Origin: Rachycentron canadum
Taxonomy: Eukaryota > Chordata > Actinopteri > Carangiformes > Rachycentridae
NCBI GenBank assembly: GCA_038496675.1
Contig: CM076656.1
Span: forward strand, 16,794,260-16,858,259
Reading direction: 5' to 3'
Length of the DNA: 64,000 bases
The notes below the pieces were generated by a model that was not told the origin of the DNA, did no database searches, and saw only the letters and a program-made list of their open reading frames with translations. Positions 27,648 through 36,325 of this stretch are shown in pieces (position 1 is the stretch's first letter; the number at the start of each line of letters is the position of its first letter). The position numbers and the translations under genes are program-made.

Positions 27648-30365
27648 ATGTGTGTATTCAGGAGAGCACGGTATGTCTACTTTCTTGACCTGGCCACGAG
27701 CTGAACTACTTTCCCTTCTCTTTGTACTAAAATGTCTCACTCTGTGTGTGTGTGTGTGTGTAACCAAGTGTAATGTTTTGGAATGAATAAAACAGATAAG
27801 TATGATAACAGCACTTGAAGGAAAAAGTACCTTGACATCTGTAAAGCGGCTTAGAGTGACTGTTTATGAATGTGTGTGTCAGAAACGTTGCTGTCCTCAG
27901 TGTGACACTAAGCCGTTTACTGCTGCCCTGTTTTGTCATGATAATAACAACACTCCTCTCTCTCTGCCTGTCTACCTTTCTTCTATCTGTCTTTCTCTCT
28001 GTGTCTCTTCCAGGGCACTCAGCTCATCTTTAACGCTGCCAAGGAGCTGGGACAGCTGTCCAAGCTGAAGGTACAACATGATTTTACACCACTGGGCTCT
28101 AGACTCGTGACTCTAAGAAAATATGAAGCAGAGCATATTGATGGACAGATTGGTCATTTTAGTCTGTGGTTTCTCGTTGTTTTCAGGAGCACATGGTTCG
28201 TGAGGAGGCGAAAGCACTCACACCTAAGCAGTGTGCCGTGATAGAGCTGGCTCTCGACACCATCAAGGTAAAATAGCCATTGTTCGGTCCAACTTTTTCA
28301 GATTTTGAGCTCTTTTGCTTCTTTACAAATCTATCATTTATTTATCCAAGTTATCTTTATGTCAGAACCTGTCATGTTCATTTAAAGGAGGCAAAAAAAA
28401 TCACTTTATTGACTGTATGGGCTTTTAAATTACATGCAAATAAAATCCTTGTACCATGTGACCTTGCACCTTGTAACATACAAGAACTAATATACTTTTT
28501 TAATCAATACTTAAATGTCTCTATTGAGCTGTTGTTAGTGACAGAAACTGTGGCCACCTAGTTGAGTGATTCAAGTTTTATCAATGTAGGGACGCAGTTA
28601 ACAATTATTTTACATCATTAAGTCCTTTGCCTATTTTTTTTTTAAATTATTATTTGATTAATCGTTTGATCTATAAAACACATAAAAAGCCCTCGTTATG
28701 TCCGACCAACAGCCCAGAATGCAAAAATGTTCAATTCTTTATAAAGTCTCTAGATCCACGAATCAATGAATCAACTAATTATTACAGCTCTAGATCAATG
28801 TGTGAATGAACGAAACATTGGACATCACAGATATTGCTTAACAGTGTTTTCTTTAATTAAAAAGTATATTTCTTTCTTTAAAAATTCTTTAACAGTCTTT
28901 AACCTCTATTTTCTGTTTTGTGTGTCTGTGTCAGCAATACTTTCATGCTGGTGGTGTGGGTCTGAAGAAGACTTTCTTAGAGAAGAGTCCCGACCTCCAG
29001 TCTCTCCACTACGCCCTCTCGCTCTACACGCAAGCCACAGACAAACTCATTAAGACCTTTGTCCAATCACAGAACACACAAGGTAACCTGATGGTCTTTT
29101 CTCTCAGTGACTCTCTTCATTTTCTCTGTCTGACTAGTCTCTCTTTATTTTTCCAGTGTCTTTATTTGCTAGATGTGAACCTAATTTCTAATGTTATGTA
29201 ATTCTCAGATTCAGATCGCCATTATGTCCTATTTTTTATGCTCTCTGAGGAGCCACTTCACGCAGTGTCTCCCACTCCTTTGTTGACATTAGGATTTCCC
29301 AAATGCCGAGTTTTATATCCTGAAAATGTCTTGCGTGCTTTGTAGAGCATAAAGCCTGCAGAAACACAGAGACTATCCTTTACATGATCTGACAGCTATT
29401 TGCAATGAAAAAAAAAAAACAACCCACCCATTATTTTTCTCGCTCTTTGATGCAGTTGCTCAGCCTCCATCCTACCATCAAATGGCTACAGTAACAGCCA
29501 TCGTCTTTGTGGAAGCACTGATGCTGACACACTGTCCCAGAGCACTGCTGGTAGAAATGTCATTTGAGTGAATGATCGTTTAAAATTTAATTAGGCAAAA
29601 TGCCATGTGGTTTTTGGAGCATACGTAAAGTACATTTTACTGCAGAAGATCTGCAGGAGCTTTGCATGTTGCAGGACCATCTTCTCATTACAGATTCCGA
29701 AGAATAAAGACAAAAAAGAGCTGGTTCAGTAGAAATAACTCATTAAACACCTATACATGTTGTTTGTTTTTCTACTCTGTAACTTCTGCAAACCTCATCT
29801 TTCTACGTGTCTCTCCTCTTTCTGTCTACTCTCTTCTTCTGACCCATCTGTGGGCCAGTGTTCGACGGGAAGGGGGTGAGATTCACCACTAGTGAGGATG
29901 TTTACCCAGACAAGGGTATGTGGCACTCAGACTCGGAGCCTGAGATATCCAGGACTAGCAGAAAGCCTCCAGACCAAAGCCCAACTCTCTCCACCCTTCA
30001 CCTCCCTCCCCATGTGCATCCTGAAACTCCCCTGCCTGCTTAAACTCATCCCAGCAGACAAGTGCAATGAACAGACTGAACATACTTCCTCTTTTTTTCT
30101 CTCTATCTTTGCCTTTTTGCGCACACATACATGCCCACCACAACAATAAGAACATGGACTTTATGCATTCATGCATGTAATGTACACACTGATGTCTGTA
30201 TGTATGGAGCTGCACTGAATACATACGCCATGGTCTGTATGTATGAGCAGACACTTGAGCATGATGTGCGGACATCAGACGAAAAGAACCGAAATGCATT
30301 AAAGTGTGGAAGAATCCTGATGCAGCATGATGTCACTGAGAGAGGCCGAGGGCCGAGCGAGCCTG

Positions 30366-30416
<51 letters not shown>

Positions 30417-30700
30417 ATGTGGGTGAAAGGGAGAGCGAGTGACTGAGCAGAGCAATGTGACTGAGTGAGACTGAAGGTTACTGAAGCAGAAGCACAGTGT
30501 AAGTTTCTGACACCCCCCCCCCCCCCCTTCACTGCCCCCCTCCCCCACCACCCCTCCCGCTGTGTCTAAAGTAAAAGACGCTGATGAAGAGGAGTAGATT
30601 ATGAAGACGATGATGGCGGTTGGCTCAGTTTGTCTGGGAGGGTCCTCTGTCCCTGACTGCTCTGTCATCACACTCAAACACAGGCCGAGACGGACACATA

Positions 30701-30750
<50 letters not shown>

Positions 30751-33700
30751 ACTCGCATGTGCAGCACGGCCCTCCCTGCAGCAATGATGAGAAAAGGGTG
30801 CTCAACTCCCCTCCACAGACTGAGCCAATCAGACACAGTCCCTCCGGTCATGTGGTCTGATTTCTGTCACTTTAGATTTGTATCAAAAGATTTGACTTTT
30901 TCTCACACACACACGCAGGATTATGCAGAAGCTGTATCCATTCAGCTAATTCAGCGTATTGACCTCATTTGCTGCTGCACAAGCCCCAGCACGCTGACAG
31001 TCCTCTAACATAGACGACAGGCGAATGTAAAACAGTTATGAGTTAAGTTAAAAATATGTTGCATCCCAAATTGTTTTAATTTGGATGTTTTAAATTCCCA
31101 TTTTTTGAAACCTCCATTAGCTAAATTTGGGTTTTGTAACTATTTTGAAATGAGCAACTTGATGTTATATATATATTCATTTCAATACATTCAATACTAG
31201 ATAAATATTTGTATTTGTGAACCCTGAAAATTCCTAAAATCAAGTTTTGGAAATTGTATCTAATTTAAGAGAGCAGAAAACAGATGATTTTTATAATTAA
31301 CTTTTTGTAACTAAATTTCAATATGAAGTCTCCAATTGTGTTAAAATTTCATTACTTAAATTAGGTGCTTTTAAAACTCATATTTTTATTGTGGTATTTC
31401 TCAGGTTTCATGGTGGAGGTAGTTATTGAAAAACAAACTGTCAGCTGCTTGACATCTTTGACAGTAGAAAGGGATGTAAATTCACTTCCTGTCAGGGAGA
31501 TTTCACCGGATGGTTTTCCCAACCATATTAGAGTCGATAATTAGAGAAGGATGAATGAATGAAGCGCAGTGGAACTTATTCTTGTGAACTTGACTGCTGC
31601 TGAAAGAGGATTTTGATCTGCGGTGACTGTCATTCTTAGACGCTGCAGGCTATGAGCTGCATAATTGAAATAATCAAGGGCCATTTGTGAATATACAGCA
31701 AAGTCAGCCGATGCTTCAGAACGATAGCATTACAAGTTTGAGATTTAATGTCTATCCTGGTGTACATTTGCAATATGGTGCAAAATATGCACCTCTGATT
31801 GCTGTGCTTGTTTAAGAAGAAAATGCACTTTCCTGGCAACACCTTCCTGCCTACCCAGCCAGCAAAGTTTCTTTCTCATCTTTTATGGACGTCCTCCACA
31901 GTGTAGACAGGGCCAGATGGATAACTGCTGCTCTCTTTGGTCCTGTTGGCAGCGAGACCAACAATCCCATAATGCTCCCCAGAGAGCTGCATGCCAGGAA
32001 CACTCAGCCGTCTAACTCCCACAGACACCTTGTTTAGTGGGCGGCTGGTTGAAAACACACGAACACAGGCTGCTGGTTGTCGCCACAAAGATACCGTTGA
32101 CAGAGCGAAGACACTAATTAAAACATTGAAAATTAATGTCCATCTGTCACAGTATCTTTCTGGAGTTGTATGTGGAATTAAAACAACTGTTCACAGCAGC
32201 AGAATATAACCACACCGAGACACTGGGGAAAGATCTGTCAAGCATCTCCCTCCCAGACAAAAGAGTTGGAACCCAAGTGGAGCCATGTAGACAGGTCTTC
32301 TCCCTAAAAGTATATAACCAAAGACCCCAAGACCTGAATTGGTCCAGAGTTGAGGTACAGTGGATGCACACACTAACTCGAATATATGTGGTATTTGGGG
32401 GTTGAAATTCAAAGATGAATGCCAGGCTCAGTCCATCTACATTCTTAGCTATATTATCTAGAGTTTTATGAATAACATTTGAGTATACACGTCTGACATG
32501 TCCCTCTTCAAACTGTACAGCTTTATTTTTCAAGCTGTGTAAATCCTTCAACAACAGGTCTGAGAGGCTGAATTATTTCTCTCTCCTGTAAACTCCTCCC
32601 CTCACTTTTTTGTTCCACCTCTTACCATGCTTAGGTAAAAAAAAATTTTTTTACCAAGGAATGGGTGTGTCCACTTGTCTAGACCCATCTGAGCATGTCC
32701 TGAGCTAATCTAGACCGGGGGAATCACACTGTCAGTTTCTCAGCCTCTCTCCTGTCTTCTTCTCTGCCTTTTACTAAGAACTCTGCATCCAAACAGACAC
32801 CACGCATCTATGAGTGGGCTCAAATTACTGTCCTCGCTGGATCCAAATTGTTACCTGTCAGTTTCCAAACCTGTACAAAGGCCACTCAGTCAGTGTCTAA
32901 TCATGGCTTACTGAAGGAAATAATGTGGTTATTTAAGGTCAGTTGAAAATTAACAAGACTGTGGTTGTTTACAGATATTTTGTTCCTCCAAGAGGACTAA
33001 CCACTTCATCAGTAAATGTATTCATTTAACTACAGTGCTACCTACATTAAAACACTCATGCCCACTCATAGCAGCTTTGTCTAATTGTCCACCTCCAGAT
33101 CACAACATATGCACAAACAGATCACTGTGCTCTGTTACATTATTTTTACTTGATTATTTTAGCATAAAGAAATGTTTGCCCAGTTCTCAATTTGTTTAAT
33201 ATCCAAGAGGTTGCAGCCAAATTCATTGCAATGTTCAATATAAGAAATTGAAATTGAATTGGTCTGTAACCTTATTTTTACAACAGAGCACAGTGGCTTG
33301 TGTTAGTGTTTGGTCTGCGATAGGAACAAAAGGAGTTTATCAGAGGTATTAATGTACCGTGTACTGTGTGTCTGTCCTGTCAGGCTCTGGAGTGGATGAT
33401 GCTGTAGGTGAGGTGTCCATCCACGTGGAGATTTTCACTCACCCCAACACTGGAGAGCACAAGGTCACAGTGAAAGGTTTGCTTGTTTTTGTTTTCTTGA
33501 CACTGAAAATAGAATTTAACAAACCAATCCCAAATTAAGGCCCCCTTGGTTTTTTCCAGAGCTTTTAAACACATCATAGGGTCGATATCAGTGGAAAGTG
33601 TTTGCTCAGCAGAAGATGCCTTTGACTAAATTGCATTTGCATCTCACCACTCTATCTCTTATGTAACTGGGTGATGCAGTTGAAAGCTCCAAGTTTTCAA

Positions 33701-35864
33701 ATATTTTGTATATATTTAAAATGTAATACTGAAATTTCTTTCCATTAGTATTTCACCTTTAAATCAGTTTGCCAGTTTAGGTCTCAAAGACAACGCTGTA
33801 ATGAGCCAAGAGCCTTCAATAACAGTTAAAGTTACCAATACCCCAAATTTTTTTATTTTAAAAATGGTTGAACTCTTAAGTCTCAGAAAAACACCCTCCT
33901 TAATCCAAATACCAGATGCTCTGGGTGTAGGTAGGGTTGCAGCTTAGTCCTTGGTTCTTATCTTGCCGGACCAATCAGCAGCCTTTGACCTGGTGAACCA
34001 CCCTGCTATGAACATCTGAGGCAAAGCACTTTTCTTGGTTTGAAGATCCTGCTGGACGCTTCTTCAATGTGTCTTGGCAAGTACAAACAGCCGTTCAGTC
34101 AGTATCTCATCACAATATCAATATCAAATTCAACTTGATCTCTTACCCCACATTCTCTGATGCTGCATCTGTTTCCCTGTTGTGCTGCTTGGCACTACAC
34201 AAAATTACTGAACATATCACCCAACTTTTACTCTAGACCATGGTTATCTCTTGGCTCAGCTGCTGTAATGCCCTTCTGGCAGGTCTCCCTTCATACACAG
34301 TGAAGCCTACAGATGGTCCTCAGTGCAGTAGCGCATCTGGTCTTTCATCAGCCTAAAACGACACGCCACTCCACAACTCACTGAACCCCACTGATTCCCT
34401 GTGGCCAGCCTTATCAAATTCAAGTAACTATGGCTTGCCTTCAGAGTGACTCCTGGGCCTGTACCCATCTACTTGAACTCAATCACACAGTCTTATGCTC
34501 CTTCTTGGCTACTGTGTTCCTCCAAGGATTGTCGTCTGGCGTTGTCATCCCTGCACACAAGGCAATCACAGTCCAGACTGTTCTTGTTTCTGGTTCCCTG
34601 ATGGTGGAACAAGTGAACAAATGCTAGTAGTATCACTCTCTATCTTCAAGAATCATTTGAAGACTCATCTAACACCCTAGCATGCCCCCTATAACCCTTC
34701 AGTTTCTGCACATCTACTTTCTGCACTTCTCATTCATGGACTTTGTCTTATTTAATAGATTTAGTATGTAGTGCCAACGTTATGTCAACGTTGTTGTTCT
34801 TTGGATAAAAGAGTCTCCCAATAAGTAAATGTAAACATTCCACTTGTAAGGACGGTTCTGAATAAACAATCATCAGCAATTTGAGATGATGCGTCAATGG
34901 AAAAACTGCTTTAACATCAAAGTGTAAACTTATTTCTACAAATATAGATAAAAATAGATTTAAAAAATAGATGTTAATTAATTACAAATAAGATGAATAT
35001 TCACCCTCTTTAAAAGGACACATCACTGTCGCTGGACCAGTCTTCAGTCTCCAGTCACATAATTAGTTAGAGAGCAATCAACTGTATGTAGGACATGGGC
35101 ATAAAAGCCAGTGCCCTTTGTAATAGAGCATCAAACTCCAATTCTACCTTCACTATCTTGACAGGAAACTAAATGTGAGGCCTGAGGGAGAGCCAGTATT
35201 TTTTCTTCAGAATTTTCTCTTCGCTCACTCTCTCACCACATTTTCACACGTTTTCTTCACATGAATCTCTCACCCACACCTCCCGACTCCCTCTCCTTCC
35301 ACTTCCTCTGTCTCAGTGGTGGCTGCCAATGACCTGAGGTGGCAGACACAGGGAATATTCCGGCCATTTGTGGAGGTCTATATCATTGGCCCTCACCTCA
35401 GCGACAAAAAGAGGAAGTACGCCACAAAGTCAAAGAACAACAGCTGGGCTCCTAAATACAATGAAACCTTCACTTTGTGAGTAATTGGTGATGATAATTT
35501 GAGTTTGTTTGTTATAGATGTGGTACAATTCTGTGGAGATGCTTGGATGACACTACTCTGTCTTTTCTGCCACAGCACCTTGAGCAACGAGGTGGGTCCT
35601 GAGTGCTATGAACTGCAGGTGTGTGTGAAGGACTACTGCTTTGCCCGAGAGGACCGCACTGTAGGCATGGCCGTCTTGCAGCTGAAAGACGTGGCCTCTA
35701 AAGGCAGCGTCGCCTGTTGGCTGCCACTCGGTAAACGTATCCACATGGATGAGACGGGCCTCACTGTCTTGCGCATCCTCTCCCAGCGCAACAATGACGA
35801 CGTGGCCAAGGAGTTTGTCAAGCTGAAGTCCGACCAACGCTCTGCAGAGGAGGGCCGCAGCTAA
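671..35864 (+). CDS. unc13a: unc13a (Munc13-1), synaptic vesicle priming protein, 5' partial
   Basis: Munc13-1 is a presynaptic active-zone protein that opens syntaxin-1 and drives SNARE assembly, making vesicles fusion-competent; it responds to diacylglycerol, calcium/phospholipid and calmodulin. About 42 exons in consistent phase can be read here (39 constitutive-looking, 3 cassette-like), giving roughly 1770-1780 residues plus the stop at 35862-35864. The first residues, promoter and 5' UTR lie left of the window. Domain order is partial C2A, acidic linker, calmodulin-binding segment, C1, C2B, MUN, C2C, the full layout of the long UNC13A isoform. Exon coordinates are given in the block entries below. 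UNC13A is preferred over UNC13B/C because the linker motif ending in [20 protein letters not shown] and the MUN and C-terminal stretches match UNC13A nearly residue for residue. The linker is longer than in mammals because of one 822-nt exon. No frameshift or internal stop was seen in the joined exons. Confidence 0.96.
1683..1990 (+). repeat. degraded copy of a teleost dispersed repeat (family A)
   Basis: The text aacattttgggaaatgcact, a gagagtttgatgagaagatc piece, ctaaagctcactaattgtat and tgacaagttgtggttttata appear in the order of a repeat that is very common in spiny-rayed fish introns. I know the consensus by familiarity but not its database name. It lies in the unc13a intron before exon 2317. 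Confidence 0.65.
2550..2715. repeat. imperfect TAC/ACT trinucleotide repeat
   Basis: Degenerate run of tac/act units (actactactactagtaat and similar) in the unc13a intron after 2440. Confidence 0.7.
3129..8335 (+). CDS. unc13a: unc13a linker exons, acidic and Ser/Thr/Pro-rich
   Basis: Exons 3129-3183, 3883-3912, 4447-4642, 5864-5983 and 7514-8335. The first three carry the conserved UNC13A signature around [20 protein letters not shown]. The 120-nt exon at 5864 encodes a Ser/Arg-rich piece (SGSGSSRRTSRQYSLDSRHS) that I do not recall in human UNC13A. The 822-nt exon at 7514 starts with the conserved RYASSGELSRGSSQLSE and SYHSCHSSVSY motifs, then becomes strongly acidic (runs of Glu/Asp/Tyr), then Pro/Gln/Thr-rich, with 13 consecutive Thr encoded at 8154-8192. 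This part is likely disordered. In mammals the corresponding region is also acidic but diverged, so the length difference is not surprising. Confidence 0.9.
8154..8192 (+). repeat. unc13a: coding ACN repeat, 13 threonine codons in unc13a
   Basis: Thirteen successive Thr codons (ACC, ACT, ACA mixed) inside the 822-nt exon. The mixed codons suggest an older, partly stabilised tract. Confidence 0.9.
8821..10337 (+). CDS. unc13a: unc13a calmodulin-binding segment exons
   Basis: Exons 8821-8914, 10018-10064 and 10259-10337. The first encodes RAKANWLRLFSRVRLQLQE, equivalent to the rat Munc13-1 calmodulin-binding helix with anchors Trp, Phe and Val at spacing 1-5-8. The next two exons encode ARGESVGIASLLLSAGMGGA and then SIDSMPDLRKRKAMPLVRDL, joining the conserved IDSMPD motif. 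Mammals have MSKSLWFKGG here, and its Trp is the distal position-26 anchor; this fish has Leu instead. For the first exon I chose the acceptor at 8820 (attgttttag) because of its pyrimidine tract. A weaker in-frame acceptor lies 12 nt downstream, so the first few residues are less certain. Confidence 0.87.
10960..11170 (+). repeat. family A teleost repeat, forward arm of an inverted pair
   Basis: It contains atatgaagctaccaccagca, gctgagcttagcatgaagac and aacagctagcttggctaacc, the same family as 1683-1990. It is followed by an opposite-orientation copy. Confidence 0.6.
11195..11400 (-). repeat. family A teleost repeat, inverted arm
   Basis: The reverse complement reads aacaaaatccacctaccagc (consensus motif), agattggaaatgggaggtga and atatgaggctacagcctaga. 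The two arms face each other with a short spacer, so the pre-mRNA could fold into a long imperfect hairpin. It sits in the unc13a intron upstream of the Ala-Met microexon. Confidence 0.6.
11738..11743 (+). CDS. unc13a: unc13a 6-nt microexon encoding Ala-Met
   Basis: The sequence gccaaag/GCTATG/gtgagt gives exactly two codons, Ala-Met, in phase 0. They are needed to restore the conserved DLAMSLVQ stretch between the exon ending at 10337 (ending in RDL) and the exon starting at 12009 (starting SLVQ). A pyrimidine-rich run precedes the acceptor, and a TGC lies 6 nt upstream of the exon, the kind of element used by the neuronal splicing factor SRRM4/nSR100. If skipped, the frame is kept and two residues are lost. 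Confidence 0.85.
12009..12389 (+). CDS. unc13a: unc13a C1 domain exons
   Basis: Exons 12009-12083 and 12170-12389. The second exon holds a complete C1 zinc finger: His in HNFEVWTATTPTYCYECEG, followed by the [20 protein letters not shown] cysteine/histidine pattern (His-X12-Cys-X2-Cys-X13-Cys-X2-Cys-X4-His-X2-Cys-X7-Cys). This domain binds diacylglycerol and phorbol ester and potentiates release. The Trp of the GLLWGIARQG loop, known to tune the affinity of Munc13 C1 domains for diacylglycerol, is present. Confidence 0.96.
12545..12800. repeat. family A teleost repeat, second inverted pair
   Basis: Forward motif gatgagaggattgacaccac (near 12568) and ggagctgctgattggcttag are followed by a reversed motif (tgctagctccatatttggga near 12762). 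This is again two facing degraded copies, in the unc13a intron after the C1 exon. Confidence 0.5.
13322..14832 (+). CDS. unc13a: unc13a C2B domain exons
   Basis: Exons 13322-13549, 13796-13937, 14390-14559 and 14717-14832. The first encodes the helical linker after C1 ([20 protein letters not shown]). The next three form the central C2B domain, the calcium and PIP2/phosphatidylserine sensor of Munc13. Both acidic calcium-binding loops are visible: AKDKTGSSDPYVTV and KVRVWDEDDDIKS. The donor after 14559 is gtcggt, a weak GT site; reading phase and the conserved YNLDKRTDK junction support it. Confidence 0.95.
15610..23031 (+). CDS. unc13a: unc13a MUN domain exons
   Basis: Exons 15610-15773, 15894-16047, 16261-16329, 16658-16747, 16966-17100, 18683-18816, 19011-19096, 20004-20130, 20276-20372, 21194-21337, 21464-21541, 21766-21843, 22025-22113, 22261-22407 and 22908-23031. 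They encode the elongated helical MUN domain that catalyses the syntaxin/Munc18 to SNARE-complex transition. Conserved blocks include [31 protein letters not shown] (joined exons), [20 protein letters not shown] and [20 protein letters not shown]. In the 21464 exon the sequence ISKLFANYVTMEKV differs clearly from the mammalian equivalent; the rest is very close. All phases join without gaps. Confidence 0.95.
17101..18682 (+). other. unc13a intron, 1.6 kb, nothing recognised
   Basis: Noncoding, AT-rich; ORFs in both strands look random and no repeat family was recognised. Confidence 0.6.
24335..24340 (+). CDS. unc13a: candidate unc13a 6-nt microexon encoding Met-Ile
   Basis: The sequence ctccctccacag/ATGATT/gtaagt has strong acceptor and donor signals flanking two codons, Met-Ile. 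It sits between exons ending in LPPLTDQT (23031) and starting GTQLIFNAAKE (28014), both phase 0. From memory, the longer rat Munc13-1 isoform inserts a segment here that begins Met-Ile and ends in GRVKLPSHSD before GTQ; this microexon would be its first two residues. It is optional for the frame. Confidence 0.65.
24490..24562. repeat. TCTTC pentanucleotide microsatellite
   Basis: About 12 units of cttct with little variation, 150 bp downstream of the candidate Met-Ile microexon. Confidence 0.9.
25500..25620 (+). repeat. family A teleost repeat fragment with a perfect 13-bp palindrome
   Basis: An inverted repeat, GTATAGACATTTT at 25504-25516 and its complement at 25520-25532 (3-nt loop), leads into ttagatgagaagattgatac, the start of the family A consensus. 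Confidence 0.55.
26650..26679 (+). CDS. unc13a: candidate unc13a 30-nt cassette exon (GRLKSASHSD)
   Basis: Acceptor ctctctttccag and donor gtaagg flank 30 nt in phase 0 encoding GRLKSASHSD. This resembles GRVKLPSHSD, the end of the variable insert remembered from rat Munc13-1 between TDQT and GTQ. The preceding part of that rat insert (GNLLRKHGKGLEK) was looked for between 24341 and 26649 and not recognised, so it may be absent in this fish or too diverged to see. Confidence 0.7.
27558..27655. repeat. long (GT)n microsatellite
   Basis: About 45 uninterrupted GT units, then a short interrupted part. On the unc13a transcript it reads (UG)n, 360 nt upstream of exon 28014. A second short tract lies at 27741-27760. 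Confidence 0.95.
28014..29082 (+). CDS. unc13a: unc13a exons at the end of the MUN domain
   Basis: Exons 28014-28070, 28187-28267 and 28935-29082 encode the last MUN helices: GTQLIFNAAKELGQLSKLK, EHMVREEAKALTPKQCAVIE and QYFHAGGVGLKKTFLEKSPD, ending in KTFVQSQNTQ. The conserved block HYALSLYTQATDKLIKTF is present. The last exon ends with one base of a split Gly/Val codon. It can therefore splice to the cassette at 29859 or directly to 33384 without shifting the frame. Confidence 0.95.
28570..28805 (+). repeat. teleost dispersed repeat (family B) copy
   Basis: The motifs gattaatcgtttgatctata, tatgtccgaccaacagccca and aatcaactaattattacagctcta match another abundant teleost repeat recognisable by its 'taatcgattaatcg…gttgcagctct' ends. 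It sits in the unc13a intron before exon 28935. Confidence 0.6.
29859..29915 (+). CDS. unc13a: unc13a 57-nt cassette exon before C2C
   Basis: Acceptor tgggccag and donor gtatgt flank 57 nt encoding VFDGKGVRFTTSEDVYPDKG with split codons at both ends. The rat long isoform has a very similar piece (…GGKGTRFTLSEDVCPEMG) at this junction, and it is absent from another mammalian isoform that reads directly into GVEDPVGEVS. Both its flanks are phase 1 and its length is a multiple of three, so inclusion is optional. Confidence 0.82.
30363..30416. repeat. (GT)n microsatellite
   Basis: About 24 GT units in the unc13a intron after the 57-nt cassette. Confidence 0.95.
30513..30528. repeat. poly-C tract
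   Basis: Sixteen cytosines followed by a C-rich 40-bp stretch; such tracts are often mis-sized in assemblies. Confidence 0.9.
30701..30748. repeat. (CA)n microsatellite
   Basis: About 23 CA units. With the (GT)n tract 290 bp upstream it could pair into a hairpin in the unc13a pre-mRNA. Confidence 0.95.
33384..35864 (+). CDS. unc13a: unc13a C2C domain and C-terminus exons
   Basis: Exons 33384-33476, 35317-35476 and 35576-35864. They encode GEVSIHVEIFTHPNTGEHKV, then the C-terminal C2C domain (VVAANDLRWQTQGIFRPFVE, ATKSKNNSWAPKYNETFTF, GPECYELQVCVKDYCFARED), and the conserved tail TVLRILSQRNNDDVAKEFVK. The stop TAA is at 35862-35864 after EEGRS. The C2C of Munc13-1 does not bind calcium but contacts the vesicle membrane and is essential for bridging vesicle and plasma membrane. 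Confidence 0.95.
33975..34690 (+). mobile_element. degraded non-LTR retrotransposon (L2/CR1-like) reverse-transcriptase fragment
   Basis: This lies in the unc13a intron between 33476 and 35317. Translation in broken frames shows the conserved pieces of fish L2-type elements in the right order: AAFDLVNH near 33980, CCNALLAGLPSYTVKP near 34260-34305, FHQPKTTRHSTTH near 34340-34385 and a C-terminal SIFKNHLKTHL near 34645-34680. Stops and frameshifts between them show it is dead. Endonuclease and 5' parts are missing, as usual for 5'-truncated LINE copies. Confidence 0.7.
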
Positions 35865-36284
35865 GAGGCACAACAGAATTTAAAACAACCCATCTGAAAC
35901 GCTATCAGATGTCGCCACCCACTGCCCTAGAGCTCTCCCGAGCCACTGCTAACCACTGCCCTAATATTCCAGTGTTGTAAAAGCACAGATAAGACAATAG
36001 TCATCAAACACCCAGTGCTGTAAATACATTTATTTCAGTGGAAAGGACAGAGTGCTGAGCAAAGTATCACTTTCATTTTCTTCAGATATCAGCCATCTTT
36101 ACAATATGAACACGACATATAGTTTAATCATAGAGTATATACCTACTTTCCTCTGTCTGTAGAGGTGACTCATGCCATGCTATAACCACACACACAGACA
36201 CACTTCATGACCCTCTGGGTGAGAAATATCTTGTAGCCTTTAATAGTTTCTGGCTTTTTTCCTCCCTGTTCTCTGCCTTTTTTA

Positions 36285-36325
36285 CTTACCTACCCCTAAC
36301 CCTTAACCCCTAACCCCTAACCTTA
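36285..36325. repeat. telomere-like CCCTAA-type short run
   Basis: ctacccctaacccttaaccc followed by ctaacccctaacctta: four degenerate units of the vertebrate telomere motif, inside the unc13a 3' UTR. Confidence 0.75.

Larger units (their letters stand above)
29916..33383 (+). other. unc13a intron, 3.5 kb, simple repeats and a short palindrome
   Basis: It holds the GT, poly-C and CA tracts listed separately and an A/T palindrome (ggtaaaaaaa…tttttttacc) at 32633-32656. No further exon or mobile element was recognised. Confidence 0.6.

Noticed and set aside
27237..27767. 176-codon open frame on the minus strand with a His-Thr run
   Set aside because: It is produced by the (GT)n microsatellite; dinucleotide repeats give stop-free frames.
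30333..30851. 172-codon minus-strand open frame
   Set aside because: It spans GT, poly-C and CA tracts and has no family resemblance.
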